A stretch of DNA of 64,000 nt, from NCBI RefSeq assembly GCF_003569045.1, contig NZ_BFCB01000003.1, positions 930,001 through 994,000 of the forward strand, read 5' to 3'. The notes below the pieces were generated by a model, which did no database searches, was not told the DNA's origin, and saw only the letters and a list, made by a program, of their open reading frames with translations. Position numbers and translations under genes: made by a program. Below, piece after piece: positions 1-10,145 of the stretch. How positions within the stretch are numbered: position 1 is the first letter of the stretch; each line of letters begins with the position of its first letter. This DNA comes from Aggregatilinea lenta (lineage in GTDB: Bacteria > Chloroflexota > Anaerolineae > Aggregatilineales > Aggregatilineaceae).

Positions 1-3000
1 CCGAACAGCGCCAGCACGATCAGCAGACTCAGCCACCGGAACGCGCGGCGACGGTTGATCCCGCCCAGGCCCAGCAGCGGCAGGAACAGCCCGAAGCCGA
101 GGCCCGTGTAGTCCGTGGGCGGGATGCCGGTGACGCCCGATGACGCCACCGTCGTCTCGAAGGTGACGACGCCGACCTGCCCGCCGGGGATCGACGGCAG
201 CGGAATGCTGAGGGCCGCCCCTTGCGTGTTGCTCTGCGGCGTCAGCCCGGCGACAGGAGCCGTCGAGGGACATGCCGCCAGCACGCCGGTCGAGAAGGTC
301 GTGGGGGCGTCGAGCGCCGCCGTGTCGATGGTGTCGGTGACGACCACCCCGCCCACAGCGGACGCGGACGGGTTCGTGACACAGATGATCCAGGCGATGG
401 TGTCGCCTTCTTCCAGCGCGCCGCCGTTCATGTCAATGCCCTGCTTGGTGATGGTCAGCGCCGCGCCGCCGCTTCCGGCGGTGAAGGCTGCCGTATCAAC
501 GTTGTTGTTGGCGTTCGAGTCGGTCTGGTCCTGCGTAACCGTCGCCGTGTTGGTGACCGTGCCCGATGCGCTGGCGGCGACGGTTGTCTGGATGGTGAGC
601 GTCGCGCTGCTGCCGGACGTCAGACTGCCGATCTGCCACAGCCCGGTCCCCGGTGTGTACGTGCCGGTGGACGGGGTGTTGCTGACGTGCGTCACGCCTG
701 CGGGCAGCATGTCGGTCACGCTGACGTTGGTCGCGTCGGCGGGGCCGTTATTGGTCACGACGAGCGTGTACGTCACGGTGTCGCCCGCGTCGGCGGCGGC
801 GGTGCTGGCCGTCTTGTCGATCTGGACGTCCGTGCCGCCTGCCACTTCGTTATCGGTGATCGTCACGGTGACGTTGGCCGGGTCGACCCCGCTGTACGTG
901 CCGTCGGTGCTGGTAGCGGCCCCGGTGACGACCGTGCAGGTGCGCCCGCCGGGGTTCGAGATGAAGTCGTCCGCCACCTGGATCGTCACCTGCTGGCTGG
1001 CTGGGCCAGTCGGCGTGAACTGCACCGACGTGACGCTGCCCAGCGAGCAGGCCGTATCGCCGGTGAGGCCCAGCGAGACCGTGACGTTGGCGGTCGGCGC
1101 GCTGCCGATCACCAGATTGAAGCTGGCGCTGCCGCCTTCCGCGATCGTCAGGCTGGTCGGCGCGGGGCTGATGGTGCCCGGCGTGCCGGTGGTGTCGGTG
1201 TCGTGCACGGTGACCACGACGTCGGCAGGATTGCCGCTGAAGTTTGTGTCGCCGCTGGTCACCGCGCCGGTCTGGACGGTACAGGTCTGGTCGCCGTCCA
1301 CCACGTCGTCGTCGACGCCGTTGACGTTGACGAAGACGCCGGTCTGCCAGTTGGAACTGGTCAGCGTAACGGGCGATGCGCCAGAGTCCAGCGCGCATTC
1401 GCTGTTGGACGTGCTCAGGGCGATGGTTACGGGCTGGGTCGGCTGGGCGGTCAGGCGCACGTTGAACGATTGCACACCGCCCTCGTCGACGGCCAGCGCG
1501 GTCGGATCGACCACGACGCCCGCCGTGTCGTTGTCGGTGACGCTCAGCGTCACATTGTCCACGGTCATGCCGTTGTAGGTCGTGTCGGTGCTGGCCGCGT
1601 CGCCGGTCGTGATCGTACAGGTCTGCGTGCCGTCCACCTCGGTATCATTGGCCCCGCGCACCGTGACGGTGACGCCGGTCTGCCAGTTGGTCGCGTCGAG
1701 GTGGGCCGGGCTGGTGCTGACGACTGTGCATTCGTCCGGCGTGGCCGAGGTCACGGCGATGTTGACGAACGCGGTCGGCTGGCTGGTCAGGGCCAGGGTG
1801 AAGGTCGCCTGCGTGCCCGATTCGCTGATGGTCGCTGGCGTGGGCGCGCCGACCGTAATGCCTGCTGCATCGTTGTCCGCGACGGTCGCGCTCACCTGGG
1901 GCGGATTGTCGCCGTTGAAGTTCGGGTCGGCGCTGATCGCGCTTTGGAGCTGGACGGTGCAGGTCTGCGTGCCGTCCACGATGTCGTCATCGACGGCGGT
2001 GACTGTCACCGATGCGCCGGTCCAGGTCGTGTCGTCCAGCGTTACCGCGCTTGGCGATACGGTGCATTCGGTGGTGTCCATCGAGAACAGGTTGATGGTC
2101 ACGTCCGCCGTGGGCTGGCTGGTCAGACTGATGGTGAACGATCCGCTGCCGGACGGCTCGGAGAGCGACAGCGAGGTGGGCGCGACCAGGATGTCGGCGG
2201 TTTCGTCGTCGGTGACGATAGCCAGCACGTCCGCGATGGTCAGGCTGTTATAGACCGGGTCGCTGCTGGTGCGCGTCACGTCGAGCAGGCAGTGCCGCGT
2301 GCCGTCGAACGTGTCGTTATCCGGCACGTGTACGGTGAACGTGGCGGCGGTCTGCCAGCCGGACGGCGTGATGATGGCATTGGCCGGGCTGACGGTGCAC
2401 AGCGCCGTGTCGGACGAGCTGACCGCGACCTGAACGTCATTTGCGGGACGGCTGCCCAGTGCCACGGTGAAGGTCTGGTCCAGGCTGCCTTCCGGCATGT
2501 TGAGCGTTGTCGGCGTGACGGTGAAGGCCGCCGTATCGTCGTCGGTCAGGGTGACCGCCACGTCGGACACGACCTTGTCGGAATAGTTCGGGTCGGTGCT
2601 GCTGGTGTTACCGGTGGTGATGGTGCAGCTCCGGTTGGGCTGGTCGTCGATGGCGTTGTCCACCGAGGTAATCGTCACCGTCTGGCTGTTTCCGCCGGAC
2701 GGCGAGAACGTCAGCGATGCGGGCGACACCGTGCAGCTTGTGGTGTCGGACGAGTTGAGCGCGATGGTGACGTCCGAGGTGGGCGCGCTGGTCACGCGGA
2801 CGGTGAAGGTCGCGGTCGCGTTATGCTCGCTCATGGTGATCGCGGTCTGGCTGACGATCACCTGCGGCGTTTCGTCGTCGATGACGGCCACGGTCACGTC
2901 GTCAACATCGTCCGCGCCCAGTGCGGCGAAGTTCGCGTCCTCACCGGACGGATCGCCGGTGACGACGGTACACAGCCGCTGGCCGCCCGCATCGACGGTG

Positions 3001-6000
3001 GCGTTGTCCGCCGCCGTCACGGTGACGGTCAGGCCCGCCTGCCAGTTGCCTATGTTGAACTCGACGCTGCTCTGCGAGATGGTGCAGACGCCCGCGCCGG
3101 GGCTGGTCGAGAGCGGGATCGAGACGCTGCCGCTCGGCTGGCTCGCCAGCCGCACGGTGAAGGTCGTGCTCGACGCCGGTTCGAAAACGGTGATATCGGT
3201 CGGCTCGACGATCACCTGCGCGGCGTCGTTGTCGAGCACCGTCACGGTGATATCGCCGATGCTCAGGCCCTCGTAGTGGGTGTCGGCGCTGGTGGACGTG
3301 CCCGCCGAGCGGACCGTACATGTGCGCGCACCGCCGGGGTTCAGGATGTCGTCGTCTACGGCGGTCACGGTCACGGCTACGCCGGACGCCCACTGCGACG
3401 TGCTGATGACCGCGTTGGTCGGGCTGATGGTGCAGACCGTCGGATCGTCGGTTTCCAGCGGGATCGTCACGTCTTCGGTGAGCTGCGTGGTCGGCTGGAT
3501 GTAGAACTGCGTCGCGCCGTTCGGCTCGCTGACCGACAGCGCCGTCGTGTTGGCGACCAATCCGGCAGTGTCGTTGTCGTTGACCGTCACGACGACGTTG
3601 TCCACGGTCAGGCCGTTGTAGGCCGAATCGCTGCTGACAGTCGTGCCGGTCAGGACGGTGCAGGTCTGCGGCCCGTCGATCAGCACGTCGTCCTCCGCGC
3701 GGACCAGGACCGTCTTGCCGGTCCAGTCGGCAGGCTGGAGCGTGACCGAGGTGATGGGCGAGCCGATCGGGCCGATCGAGCACTCGGACGAGTCCGAACG
3801 GCTCAGGCTGATGGTTACCGGCGCGGTCGGTTGGCTGCCCAACTGGATCGTGAAGGTCGCGGAGCCGTTCGGCTCGCTGATTTCCAGCGCCGTGGTCGGG
3901 ATGATGACCGCCGCCGCTTCGTTGTCGAGCACGGTGACTGCCACGTCCGCCGGATCGACACCTGCGAAGTTTGTGTCGCCGCTGGTGGCCGCCGCCGTCA
4001 GGATGGTGCAGGTGCGCGCCGGGTCGTCCAGCACGGTGTTGTCCACGGCGGTCACCGTGACCTGCGCGCCGGACTGCCAGGAGCCTGCGTCGAGACTGAC
4101 GCTGGCCGGGCTGACGGTGCAGGCCGTGGCGTCGGACGAGCTGAGGTCCACGTTCACCGCGCCGGTCGGTTGGCTGCCGAGCGTTACGGTAAAGGTCGTG
4201 GTGGTGTCTGGCTCGCTGACGGTGACGTCGACCGGCTGCACGTTGATCGTCGCCTGATCGTCGTCGACGACGGTCACCGTGACGTCTGCCGGGTTGATGC
4301 CCGCGAAGTTCGTGTCACTGGTGGTGGTGGGCGAGGTGGTCACGGTACAGGTGCGCTGGCCGCCCGCGTTGATGATGTCGTCGTTGACCGCCTGAACGGT
4401 GACCGACTGCGGCGTGTTCCAGGCTGCCGGGGCGATGGTCAGCGTCGACAGGCTGGCCGCGCAGTCGGCGCTCGTGCTGATGTCGAAGCTCACGTCGGCA
4501 GTCGGGCGGCTGCTCAGCACGACGGTGAAGGTCGTGGAGCCGGTCGGCTCGACCACGGTCAGGGCAGTCTTGTTCAGCGTGACTCCGGCGGTGTCGTTGT
4601 CCGTGACGGTCACCGTCACGTCGCCGATCTCACTGCCGAGGATGTTGTTATAGTTGCCGTCTGGGCTGGTCGCGCCGTCGGTGATGACGGTGCACGTGCG
4701 CGCGGGTGCATTGATGAACGCGTCGTCCACCGGGGTGACCGGGACCAGGACGCCCGTCTGCCAGCTCCCGCTGGGGATGGTGACCGTCGCCGGGACGGTG
4801 CAGATCGTCGTATCGGACGAGTGCAGCGCCAGCGTCACGGTCTGGGTCGGCTGCGTCGCCAGGTGGACGTTGAAGCTGCCGCCCAGGTTCGGCTCCGCGA
4901 TGGTCAGCGACGCGGGCACGATGACGCCCGGCGTGTCGTTGTCGATCACGGTCGCCGTGATGTCCGGCACGGCGATGCCGTTGTAGGACGTGTCAAGCGT
5001 GCTGGCGGCGCTGGTCGTGATCGTGCAGGTTTCGGTCGGCTCGATGGACGAGTCGTCGGTGGCGGTCACGGTGACGGATTGGGCCACATTCCAGGTTGTG
5101 TCGCTGAAAGTCAGCGTACCCAGGCTCACCGCGCACTCGCCGTTTTGCGGCACGAGGTCGATCGTCACGTCGCCGGTGGGCTGGGTGTTCAGGCGCACCG
5201 ACACCGGCACGCCCGGCTGCCCTTCGGTGACGGTGAGCGCGGTGCGGCTCAGGGTCACGCCCGGCACCTCGTCGTCGGTGACGGTGATCGTCACGTCCTC
5301 CGGGTCGAGCGATTCGTAGGCGGGATCGGTTGGCGTGGCGGGCGCGCTGAGAACCACGGTGCAGGTGCGGCTTGCGCCGTTGGTGATCGCGTCGTCCACG
5401 GCTGTGATGGTGACGATCTGCGGCGTGTTCCAGTCGCCGTTGGTGAAGGTCAGCGATGTCTGGTCGCTGGTGCAGATGTTGGTATCTGACGGCGTTACGT
5501 CGATGGTGACGTCCGTCGCGGGTTGGCTGTTGAGCCGCACGGTGAACTCGCCGCTCGACGCGCTGCCCGATTCGGCCAGGGTGAGCGCCGTGGGATCCAC
5601 GGTGAAGCCCGGCTGATCGTCGTCGGTCACGGTGACGGCGATGTCGTCCGGGTTCAGCCCATTGTACTGGGTGTCCGCCGTGCTCGTGTCCGCGTCGATC
5701 AGCACGGTGCACGACCGGGCGGGATCGTTCATGGCGTCGTCATCGACCGCCGTCACGGTGATGGTCTGCGCCGTGTCCCAGTCGGCGGACGAGAACGTCG
5801 CCGTCGAGGGATTGACGGTGCAGGCCGTCGTATCGTCGGTGTCAAAGCTGACCGTCACGTCGGCGGTCGGCTCCGTGTTGAGCTGGATGTTGAACGAGGC
5901 CGTGCCGTTCGGCTCGTCGACGGTCACGGTCGGCGGGTAGGCGGTGAAACCGGCCTCGTCGTCGTCCTCGACGGTCACCGACACGTCGGCGGGATTCAGC

Positions 6001-9000
6001 GATGCGTCGTTGTAGTCGGGATCGGCGCTGGTGGGATCGCCCGTTTCGATGGTGCAGGGCTGATCGTCGTCGTCGATGTCGTCGTCGACGGCGGTGATGG
6101 TGACTGCTACGCCGGCCTCCCAGCTTGCCGCCGGGATCTGAACTTCGGACGGGGTCGCACATTCGGTGTTGCTGGCCGTCAGCGGGATGGTCACCGTGTC
6201 GGTGGGCTGGCTGGTCAGCGAGACGGTGAAGCTGCTCGACGTGCCCGATTCGCTCACAGTGATATCGGTCGGGCTGACGACGATGCCCGCCGTGTCGTTG
6301 TCGATGACGGTGACGGTGACGTCCGCTGCATCCGTCTCGATCAGATCGTTATAGTTCGTGTCGGGACTGGTCGGGTCGCCGGTGATGACGGTACAGGTGC
6401 GCGCCGGGGTATTGACGCTGTCGTCGTCTACCGCCGTCACGGTGACGGAGACGCCGGTTTGCCATGCGGTGCCCACGTTGGAGATTACCGCCGAGGCCGG
6501 GCTGACCGAGCACGCGCTGGTGGGCGAGGTGCTCAGCGGCACGGTGACCGGGGCGGCGGGCTGGCTGCGCAGGCGGATGGTGAAGGTCGCGGTTTCGCTT
6601 GGCTCGATCACGCTGATGATGGTCGGCAGGACCGTGATGCCGGGGCCGTCGTCATCGGTGACGCTCACCGTGACGTCGTCCGGGTCGATGCTGCTGTAGT
6701 CGGGATCGGTGCTGCTGAGCGAGGTCGCCAGCAGGCAGTCGCGCACGCCGCCGGGGTTGATCACGCTGTCGTCGATGGCCGTCACGGTCACGGACGCGCC
6801 GGTGTCCCAGTTCGTGCCGTCCAGCACAGCCGTGCCGGGCGCGGTGATTTCGCAGGCCGGGTTCGAGGCCGGCGCGGTGAAGGTCACGGTGACGGAGGTG
6901 CCCGTGGCGGGCTGGCTGCCCAGGGTCACGGTGATGTTTTGCGTGCCGACCGGTTCCGCGATGGTGGGCGCGGTAGGGTTGATGTTCACCACGGCCTCGT
7001 CGTTGTCGGTGATCGACACACTGAGGGCCAGCGGTCCGGCCTCCGGTGCGAGCGCGTCCACCTTGAACTCGGCGGCATCGAACAGATCGTCGGTCGCCGC
7101 CGTGTCGATGGTATGGGTGATGTCGTCGCTGTGCGGCCCTTCGATGGTGGAATCATCCACCGCGCGCACCCAGACCGTGACGCCGCTGCTCCACGTCGTA
7201 TCGGTCAGGGTCACGGTCGCGCTGCTGGCGAACGTCGCGCCGTTGGTGCTGATCTCGATCTCCGCGCCTGCCGACAGGTCGATGACGACGTTCCCGGCGG
7301 GCCGCGAGCTGAGCTTGAGCGTATAGGTGTCCTGGTCGAGGCTGGTGGAAGGCGTCGCTTCGCGCACGTCTACCGAGTTCGAGGTGCGTGTAACGATCAC
7401 CTGGCGGAGCACGCTCAGTTTGGCGACGAAGCCTTCGGGCGGGGTCGTCGTGGCGTCGGCGGGGCCGAGCAGATCGATCTGGATCGATGCCGTTTCGCCC
7501 GCGATGTACATCGCGCCGTCCGCGTCCACGGCAATGCCGTAGCCGAGGTCGTTGCTTGCGCCGCCGTAGGTCGTGCTTTCGGCCAGTGACTGTGTATCCC
7601 CCAGTGTCGTGTCGAATTTGGACACGAACGCATCCTGCCCGCCGCGCTGGACATTCGGCGACAATTCCAGCGGATTCTTCTGCGGGAAGCTCGGCGTGGA
7701 TCCGGGCGTTGTGGTCGTGCCGACGATGTACGCGTTTTGCAGTGTGTCGACGGCGATGGCTTCAGCCTGATCGTCCAGCACGCCGCCAAGGTAGGTGTTG
7801 TACAGGACCGTGCTGCCGTCGGCGCTGAGCTTGAGCAAATAGGCGTCGTAGCCGCCGTTGGAAGTACTGTCGTAGGTCAGTGCGCCGGGCACGTAAGCGT
7901 CGCTGGAGGTCGTGCGGCCCGTCACGTAGGCGTAGCCGGACCCGTCGACGGCGATGCCATAGCCGTCGTCGTCCTGGCCGCCGCCCCACAGGCGGCTGTA
8001 AGCGCCCGCGCCAGTCCACGTGCCGCTCGCGTCGAGCCTGGTCACGAAGGTGTCGAACGCGCCGTGATGGGTGCTGCCCGCGACAGTCACCGGGAAGTCG
8101 GCGGATGCGGTCGAGCCGGTGACGTACGCGTTGCCCGATCCATCCACCGCAATGCCGCCGCCGAGGTCAGTGGCGCTGCCACCCAGGATAGTGACATAGG
8201 CGGGCGCGCTGCCGGGGGCGATCTTCACGACGAACGCGTCGCTCGGCGTGCTGGAAGTGCGGGTCTGGCCCAGGAAGCTGGTCGAAGTCGTCGTGCCGGT
8301 CAGGTAGGCTGCAGTTCCGTCAAAGGCCAGGTCGGTCGCCTCGTCGGTGCCCGCGCCGCCCAGGTAGGTCGCGTAAGTCAGTGCGCCGGTGTTGTCCAGC
8401 CGGACCAGCACGGCGTCTTCCGCGCCGCCGCCAAATGTGGCCTGATGAGCGCCCGTGTTCGGAAAGTCGGTCGAGTTGGTAAAGCCCGCGACGTAAACGT
8501 TGCCGCTGGCGTCTACCGCAATACCGGTGGCGTTGTCGCTGCCTGCGCCGCCGAAGATGGTCGTGTAGAGGATGCTGGCGCCGTCCGCGCTGAGCTTGGT
8601 CACGAAGATATTCTGACCTGCCGGGGGAGTACCTACCGCCCCGGGGAAGTCCGCGCTGGCGGTGTTGCCGGTGATGTACGCGTTGCCGAGGTCGTCCACG
8701 GCGATGGCGCGCGCGCCATCGCTGCCCGTGCCACCCAGGTAGGTGCTGTAGACCAGGATCGGGTCGACGACGAGCGGCTGCGTCGTGTCGTACGCGCCCA
8801 CGGCGAAGCCAATCGTGCCGTCGTTGGAAAGCACAAAGCGGCTCTCGACTGAGATCCGCTCGCCGTTCACGTCCTGGTAGGCGTAGGGTGCTTTATGCCT
8901 CAGCACCCCGTCTCCCACTTGCAGCAGCAGGTCGCCGCCCTCGTCCAGGCGGATGCCCGTCGCGCCGTCGAGGCCCAGGCGTATGAGGTCGGGCGATGCG

Positions 9001-9533
9001 CCGGGTGCGATGATGAAGTCGTATTGGAGCTGGCGCTGGTTGCCGTAATAGAGCAGGTCGATGCCGGGATAGACGTCCGTGTACCGGACCTGCCCGTAGT
9101 GCGCCACGTCCGTCACCCAGTCCGCCGGATCGCTGCCGGTGTAGTAGTGCGTCACACCCGGCTGCGGATCTTCGGCGCTGGCCTGGGGCATCGTGCCGCC
9201 AATGGGTCGCATAGTGACCACAGCGGGCTGCGTATCCCCACTTGCGCGCAGCACGAGCACGTTCTGACCGCCAGACAGGGCCAGGTTGTAGCCCGCGCCG
9301 GACGCGATGAAGTCGGCGTCCGTGCTGCTTTGTCCAATGTTAGGCTCAAAGGTAAGTGGAAGCGCGCCGTAGGTATCGGACGCTGTGGTGTGGCTGGTGA
9401 TGTTCGGGCCAGCGCTGCTGGCCGCCGCAGATACGGGGTGTGTGGCGGTGGTGAAAAGCTGCGGGCCAGAAGCCAGGCCCAGAACCAGCGCGCAAACAAC
9501 CAGTATCACGAATCGATTCGATCGCTTCAACAT
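1..9533 (-). CDS. Giant secreted SBBP-propeller / tandem beta-sandwich surface protein (3' end outside window)
   Basis: The frame opens at ATG 9533 and is unbroken to base 1: 3177 codons and no stop, so the gene continues beyond the left edge. I spot-checked the frame near 8700, 6000, 4300, 3000, 1500 and 17 and it holds. Order of parts: signal peptide (about residues 1-37, hydrophobic core VILVVCALVLGLASG); a DUF7948-like region with FEPNIGQS at about 60; seven SBBP repeats (about 250-680) of the type YLGG-D-AIAVD-GNAYITG, consistent with a seven-bladed propeller; 19 repeats of about 113 residues, most with two cysteines; two DUF11-like domains; then a hydrophobic C-terminus with a basic NRRR stretch. 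It probably sits on the cell surface as an adhesin or sheath component. No partner genes are adjacent. A purine-rich GGGGGA lies upstream of the start. The family assignment is firm; the role is inferred. Confidence 0.9.
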   Translation of the reverse strand, partial: MLKRSNRFVILVVCALVLGLASGPQLFTTATHPVSAAASSAGPNITSHTTASDTYGALPLTFEPNIGQSSTDADFIASGAGYNLALSGGQNVLVLRASGDTQPAVVTMRPIGGTMPQASAEDPQPGVTHYYTGSDPADWVTDVAHYGQVRYTDVYPGIDLLYYGNQRQLQYDFIIAPGASPDLIRLGLDGATGIRLDEGGDLLLQVGDGVLRHKAPYAYQDVNGERISVESRFVLSNDGTIGFAVGAYDTTQPLVVDPILVYSTYLGGTGSDGARAIAVDDLGNAYITGNTASADFPGAVGTPPAGQNIFVTKLSADGASILYTTIFGGAGSDNATGIAVDASGNVYVAGFTNSTDFPNTGAHQATFGGGAEDAVLVRLDNTGALTYATYLGGAGTDEATDLAFDGTAAYLTGTTTSTSFLGQTRTSSTPSDAFVVKIAPGSAPAYVTILGGSATDLGGGIAVDGSGNAYVTGSTASADFPVTVAGSTHHGAFDTFVTRLDASGTWTGAGAYSRLWGGGQDDDGYGIAVDGSGYAYVTGRTTSSDAYVPGALTYDSTSNGGYDAYLLKLSADGSTVLYNTYLGGVLDDQAEAIAVDTLQNAYIVGTTTTPGSTPSFPQKNPLELSPNVQRGGQDAFVSKFDTTLGDTQSLAESTTYGGASNDLGYGIAVDADGAMYIAGETASIQIDLLGPADATTTPPEGFVAKLSVLRQVIVTRTSNSVDVREATPSTSLDQDTYTLKLSSRPAGNVVIDLSAGAEIEISTNGATFASSATVTLTDTTWSSGVTVWVRAVDDSTIEGPHSDDITHTIDTAATDDLFDAAEFKVDALAPEAGPLALSVSITDNDEAVVNINPTAPTIAEPVGTQNITVTLGSQPATGTSVTVTFTAPASNPACEITAPGTAVLDGTNWDTGASVTVTAIDDSVINPGGVRDCLLATSLSSTDPDYSSIDPDDVTVSVTDDDGPGITVLPTIISVIEPSETATFTIRLRSQPAAPVTVPLSTSPTSACSVSPASAVISNVGTAWQTGVSVTVTAVDDDSVNTPARTCTVITGDPTSPDTNYNDLIETDAADVTVTVIDNDTAGIVVSPTDITVSESGTSSSFTVSLTSQPTDTVTIPLTASNTECATPSEVQIPAASWEAGVAVTITAVDDDIDDDDQPCTIETGDPTSADPDYNDASLNPADVSVTVEDDDEAGFTAYPPTVTVDEPNGTASFNIQLNTEPTADVTVSFDTDDTTACTVNPSTATFSSADWDTAQTITVTAVDDDAMNDPARSCTVLIDADTSTADTQYNGLNPDDIAVTVTDDDQPGFTVDPTALTLAESGSASSGEFTVRLNSQPATDVTIDVTPSDTNICTSDQTSLTFTNGDWNTPQIVTITAVDDAITNGASRTCTVVLSAPATPTDPAYESLDPEDVTITVTDDEVPGVTLSRTALTVTEGQPGVPVSVRLNTQPTGDVTIDLVPQNGECAVSLGTLTFSDTTWNVAQSVTVTATDDSSIEPTETCTITTSAASTLDTSYNGIAVPDITATVIDNDTPGVIVPASLTIAEPNLGGSFNVHLATQPTQTVTLALHSSDTTICTVPATVTIPSGSWQTGVLVPVTPVDDAFINAPARTCTVITDGATSPDGNYNNILGSEIGDVTVTVTDNDTAGVTLNKTALTVVEPTGSTTFTVVLSSRPTADVSFDISTSADCAASLSTLTIAPAAWNTPQSVTVQAVNDDIINAGGQRTCTVTTSPTTTSDTNFAGINPADVTVTVVDDDQATINVQPVDVTVSEPDTTTTFTVTLGSQPTGAVNVDLSSSDATACTVSPASVSLDAGSWQSGAQVTVTAVDNTVLDDPARTCTILTAAATSGDTNFAGVDPADVAVTVLDNEAAAVIIPTTALEISEPNGSATFTIQLGSQPTAPVTISLSRSDSSECSIGPIGSPITSVTLQPADWTGKTVLVRAEDDVLIDGPQTCTVLTGTTVSSDSAYNGLTVDNVVVTVNDNDTAGLVANTTALSVSEPNGATQFYIQPTTQLTEDVTIPLETDDPTVCTISPTNAVISTSQWASGVAVTVTAVDDDILNPGGARTCTVRSAGTSTSADTHYEGLSIGDITVTVLDNDAAQVIVEPTDITVFEPASSTTFTVRLASQPSGSVSIPLSTSPGAGVCTISQSSVEFNIGNWQAGLTVTVTAADNATVDAGGQRLCTVVTGDPSGEDANFAALGADDVDDVTVAVIDDETPQVIVSQTAITMSEHNATATFTVRVTSAPTSDVTIALNSSDTTSCTVSPASLTFSPSGGNSQTVTITSVDNAIDDQPNRSCTITTGNTSSTDPNYSDKVVSDVAVTLTDDDTAAFTVTPTTLNMPEGSLDQTFTVALGSRPANDVQVAVSSSDTALCTVSPANAIITPSGWQTAATFTVHVPDNDTFDGTRHCLLDVTRTSSDPVYNSLTIADVLAIVTDDETADILVAPTSLSLSEPSGSGSFTISLTSQPTADVTINLFSMDTTECTVSPSAVTLDDTTWTGASVTVTAVDDDIVDGTQTCTVQLQSAISADPNFNGDNPPQVSATVADNDAAGITVGAPTPATISESGTQATFTLALTSQPTAFVNIAVTSATPDECTVVSTSPAHLDATNWQTGVTVTVRGANDTEVDGTQTCTITTGDAASTDTTYNGMTVDNVTLSVTDNDTAGVVVDPTALAVDEGGVQSFNVRLTAQPTQPVTIALSTSNSECALDSGASPVTLTSSNWQTGVFVNVNGVDDDVVDGDQTCTVQTGAVTSGDTNFSGNPADVVVTVHDTDTTGTPGTISPAPTSLTIAEGGSASFNLVIGSAPTANVTVSLGLTGDTACSLGSVTSVQFTPTGPASQQVTIQVADDFISNPGGRTCTVVTGAATSTDGTYSGVDPANVTVTITDNEVAGGTDVQIDKTASTAAADAGDTVTYTLVVTNNGPADATNVSVTDMLPAGVTHVSNTPSTGTYTPGTGLWQIGSLTSGSSATLTIQTTVAASASGTVTNTATVTQDQTDSNANNNVDTAAFTAGSGGAALTITKQGIDMNGGALEEGDTIAWIICVTNPSASAVGGVVVTDTIDTAALDAPTTFSTGVLAACPSTAPVAGLTPQSNTQGAALSIPLPSIPGGQVGVVTFETTVASSGVTGIPPTDYTGLGFGLFLPLLGLGGINRRRAFRWLSLLIVLALF
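860..7380 (-). repeat. 19 tandem ~113-residue beta-sandwich domains (about 340-bp period)
   Basis: Each unit begins with a strand such as AGVTLNKTALTVVEP, then an E-P-x-G turn, S-x-P-T-x-x-V-x-(V/I), a first cysteine near the middle, VTVTAVDDD, a second cysteine in RTCTV, and ends in the linker DDVTVTVTDND. The pattern resembles Calx-beta/cadherin-like sandwiches. The paired cysteines suggest one disulfide per domain outside the cell, and the acidic DDD linkers suggest calcium sites. The first unit lacks the cysteine pair. Nucleotide identity between units is imperfect, so the array looks old rather than freshly amplified. Confidence 0.85.
7490..8790 (-). repeat. Seven SBBP propeller-blade repeats inside the giant gene
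   Basis: Seven successive units read YLGGTGSDGARAIAVDD, IFGGAGSDNATGIAVDA, YLGGAGTDEATDLAFDG, ILGGSATDLGGGIAVDG, LWGGGQDDDGYGIAVDG, YLGGVLDDQAEAIAVDT and TYGGASNDLGYGIAVDA, each followed by a Y-(I/V/L)-x-G strand. SBBP repeats are known to form beta-propeller blades, and seven blades is a common closed propeller. Closure is inferred. Confidence 0.85.
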
Positions 9534-10145
9534 CAGAGGTCCCCCGCTCTATGCCGCATCCGGTGCGGCAGGCTGGCTGAACGCCTCGTTCAAGCCACGC
9601 TCATAATGCCGTTGAAATAAAGAAAGAATTAAATTCCATTGATATTGTATCTCTATTTTCCATTTACTCACGCAGTTTCGTGACCAATGTACTACTCGAT
9701 CAAGGCTTTAAAATGAAGTCATAGTCATGTGTAAGAAAGCACTTTGTACGGAGCGACACAGCGCGCTTTTTGCAAAGCTGCCTGAGAAACGGAGCATGAG
9801 ATACTGGCGGGCGGACTAAACGCAGCGTGGTCGGCGGTAGACGCCGGGGCGGCGCGAGCACAATTCAAAATTAATGCTATCTTTGACTGAGAATTGAACT
9901 CAGTATGCTAATGTTGATCGCGCTCTTGCTCGCACTCGTGCTCGTGTAGTGCGGTTGTTCGCGGGCGGGCTGGTCAAGCCGAACGTCGTCACCCTGGACC
10001 GGCCAGGCGACGCACAGCGTGCGACTGGCAGCGTTCCTGGGCATCATCCTGCTGGCGCTGATTTCCATCTACAGGCGTCAGACCAGCTTGCGGCAGTAGC
10101 CTGGAAGGCCGTAAGACACTTTGCTTGAGTCTAAGGAGATTTTCA
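9534..10145. other. Divergent intergenic region, no gene seen
   Basis: This 612-bp gap separates the giant minus-strand gene from the plus-strand dehydrogenase. It holds a small hairpin in the giant gene's leader (GCCGCA 9553-9558 with TGCGGC 9564-9569), an AT-rich stretch at about 9610-9720 that probably carries the minus promoter, and CTGAG/CTCAG arms at 9887-9903. A weak TTGACT (9883-9888) with GCTAAT (9907-9912) could be a plus promoter. I see no RNA gene or convincing small ORF. Confidence 0.4.

Noticed and set aside
222-5489. Long plus-strand open frame of 1755 codons opposite the giant gene
   Set aside because: Its translation is arginine/glycine/histidine-rich with repeating low-complexity patterns and matches no domain; it is the antisense shadow of a GC-rich tandem repeat gene whose minus frame carries clear protein signatures.
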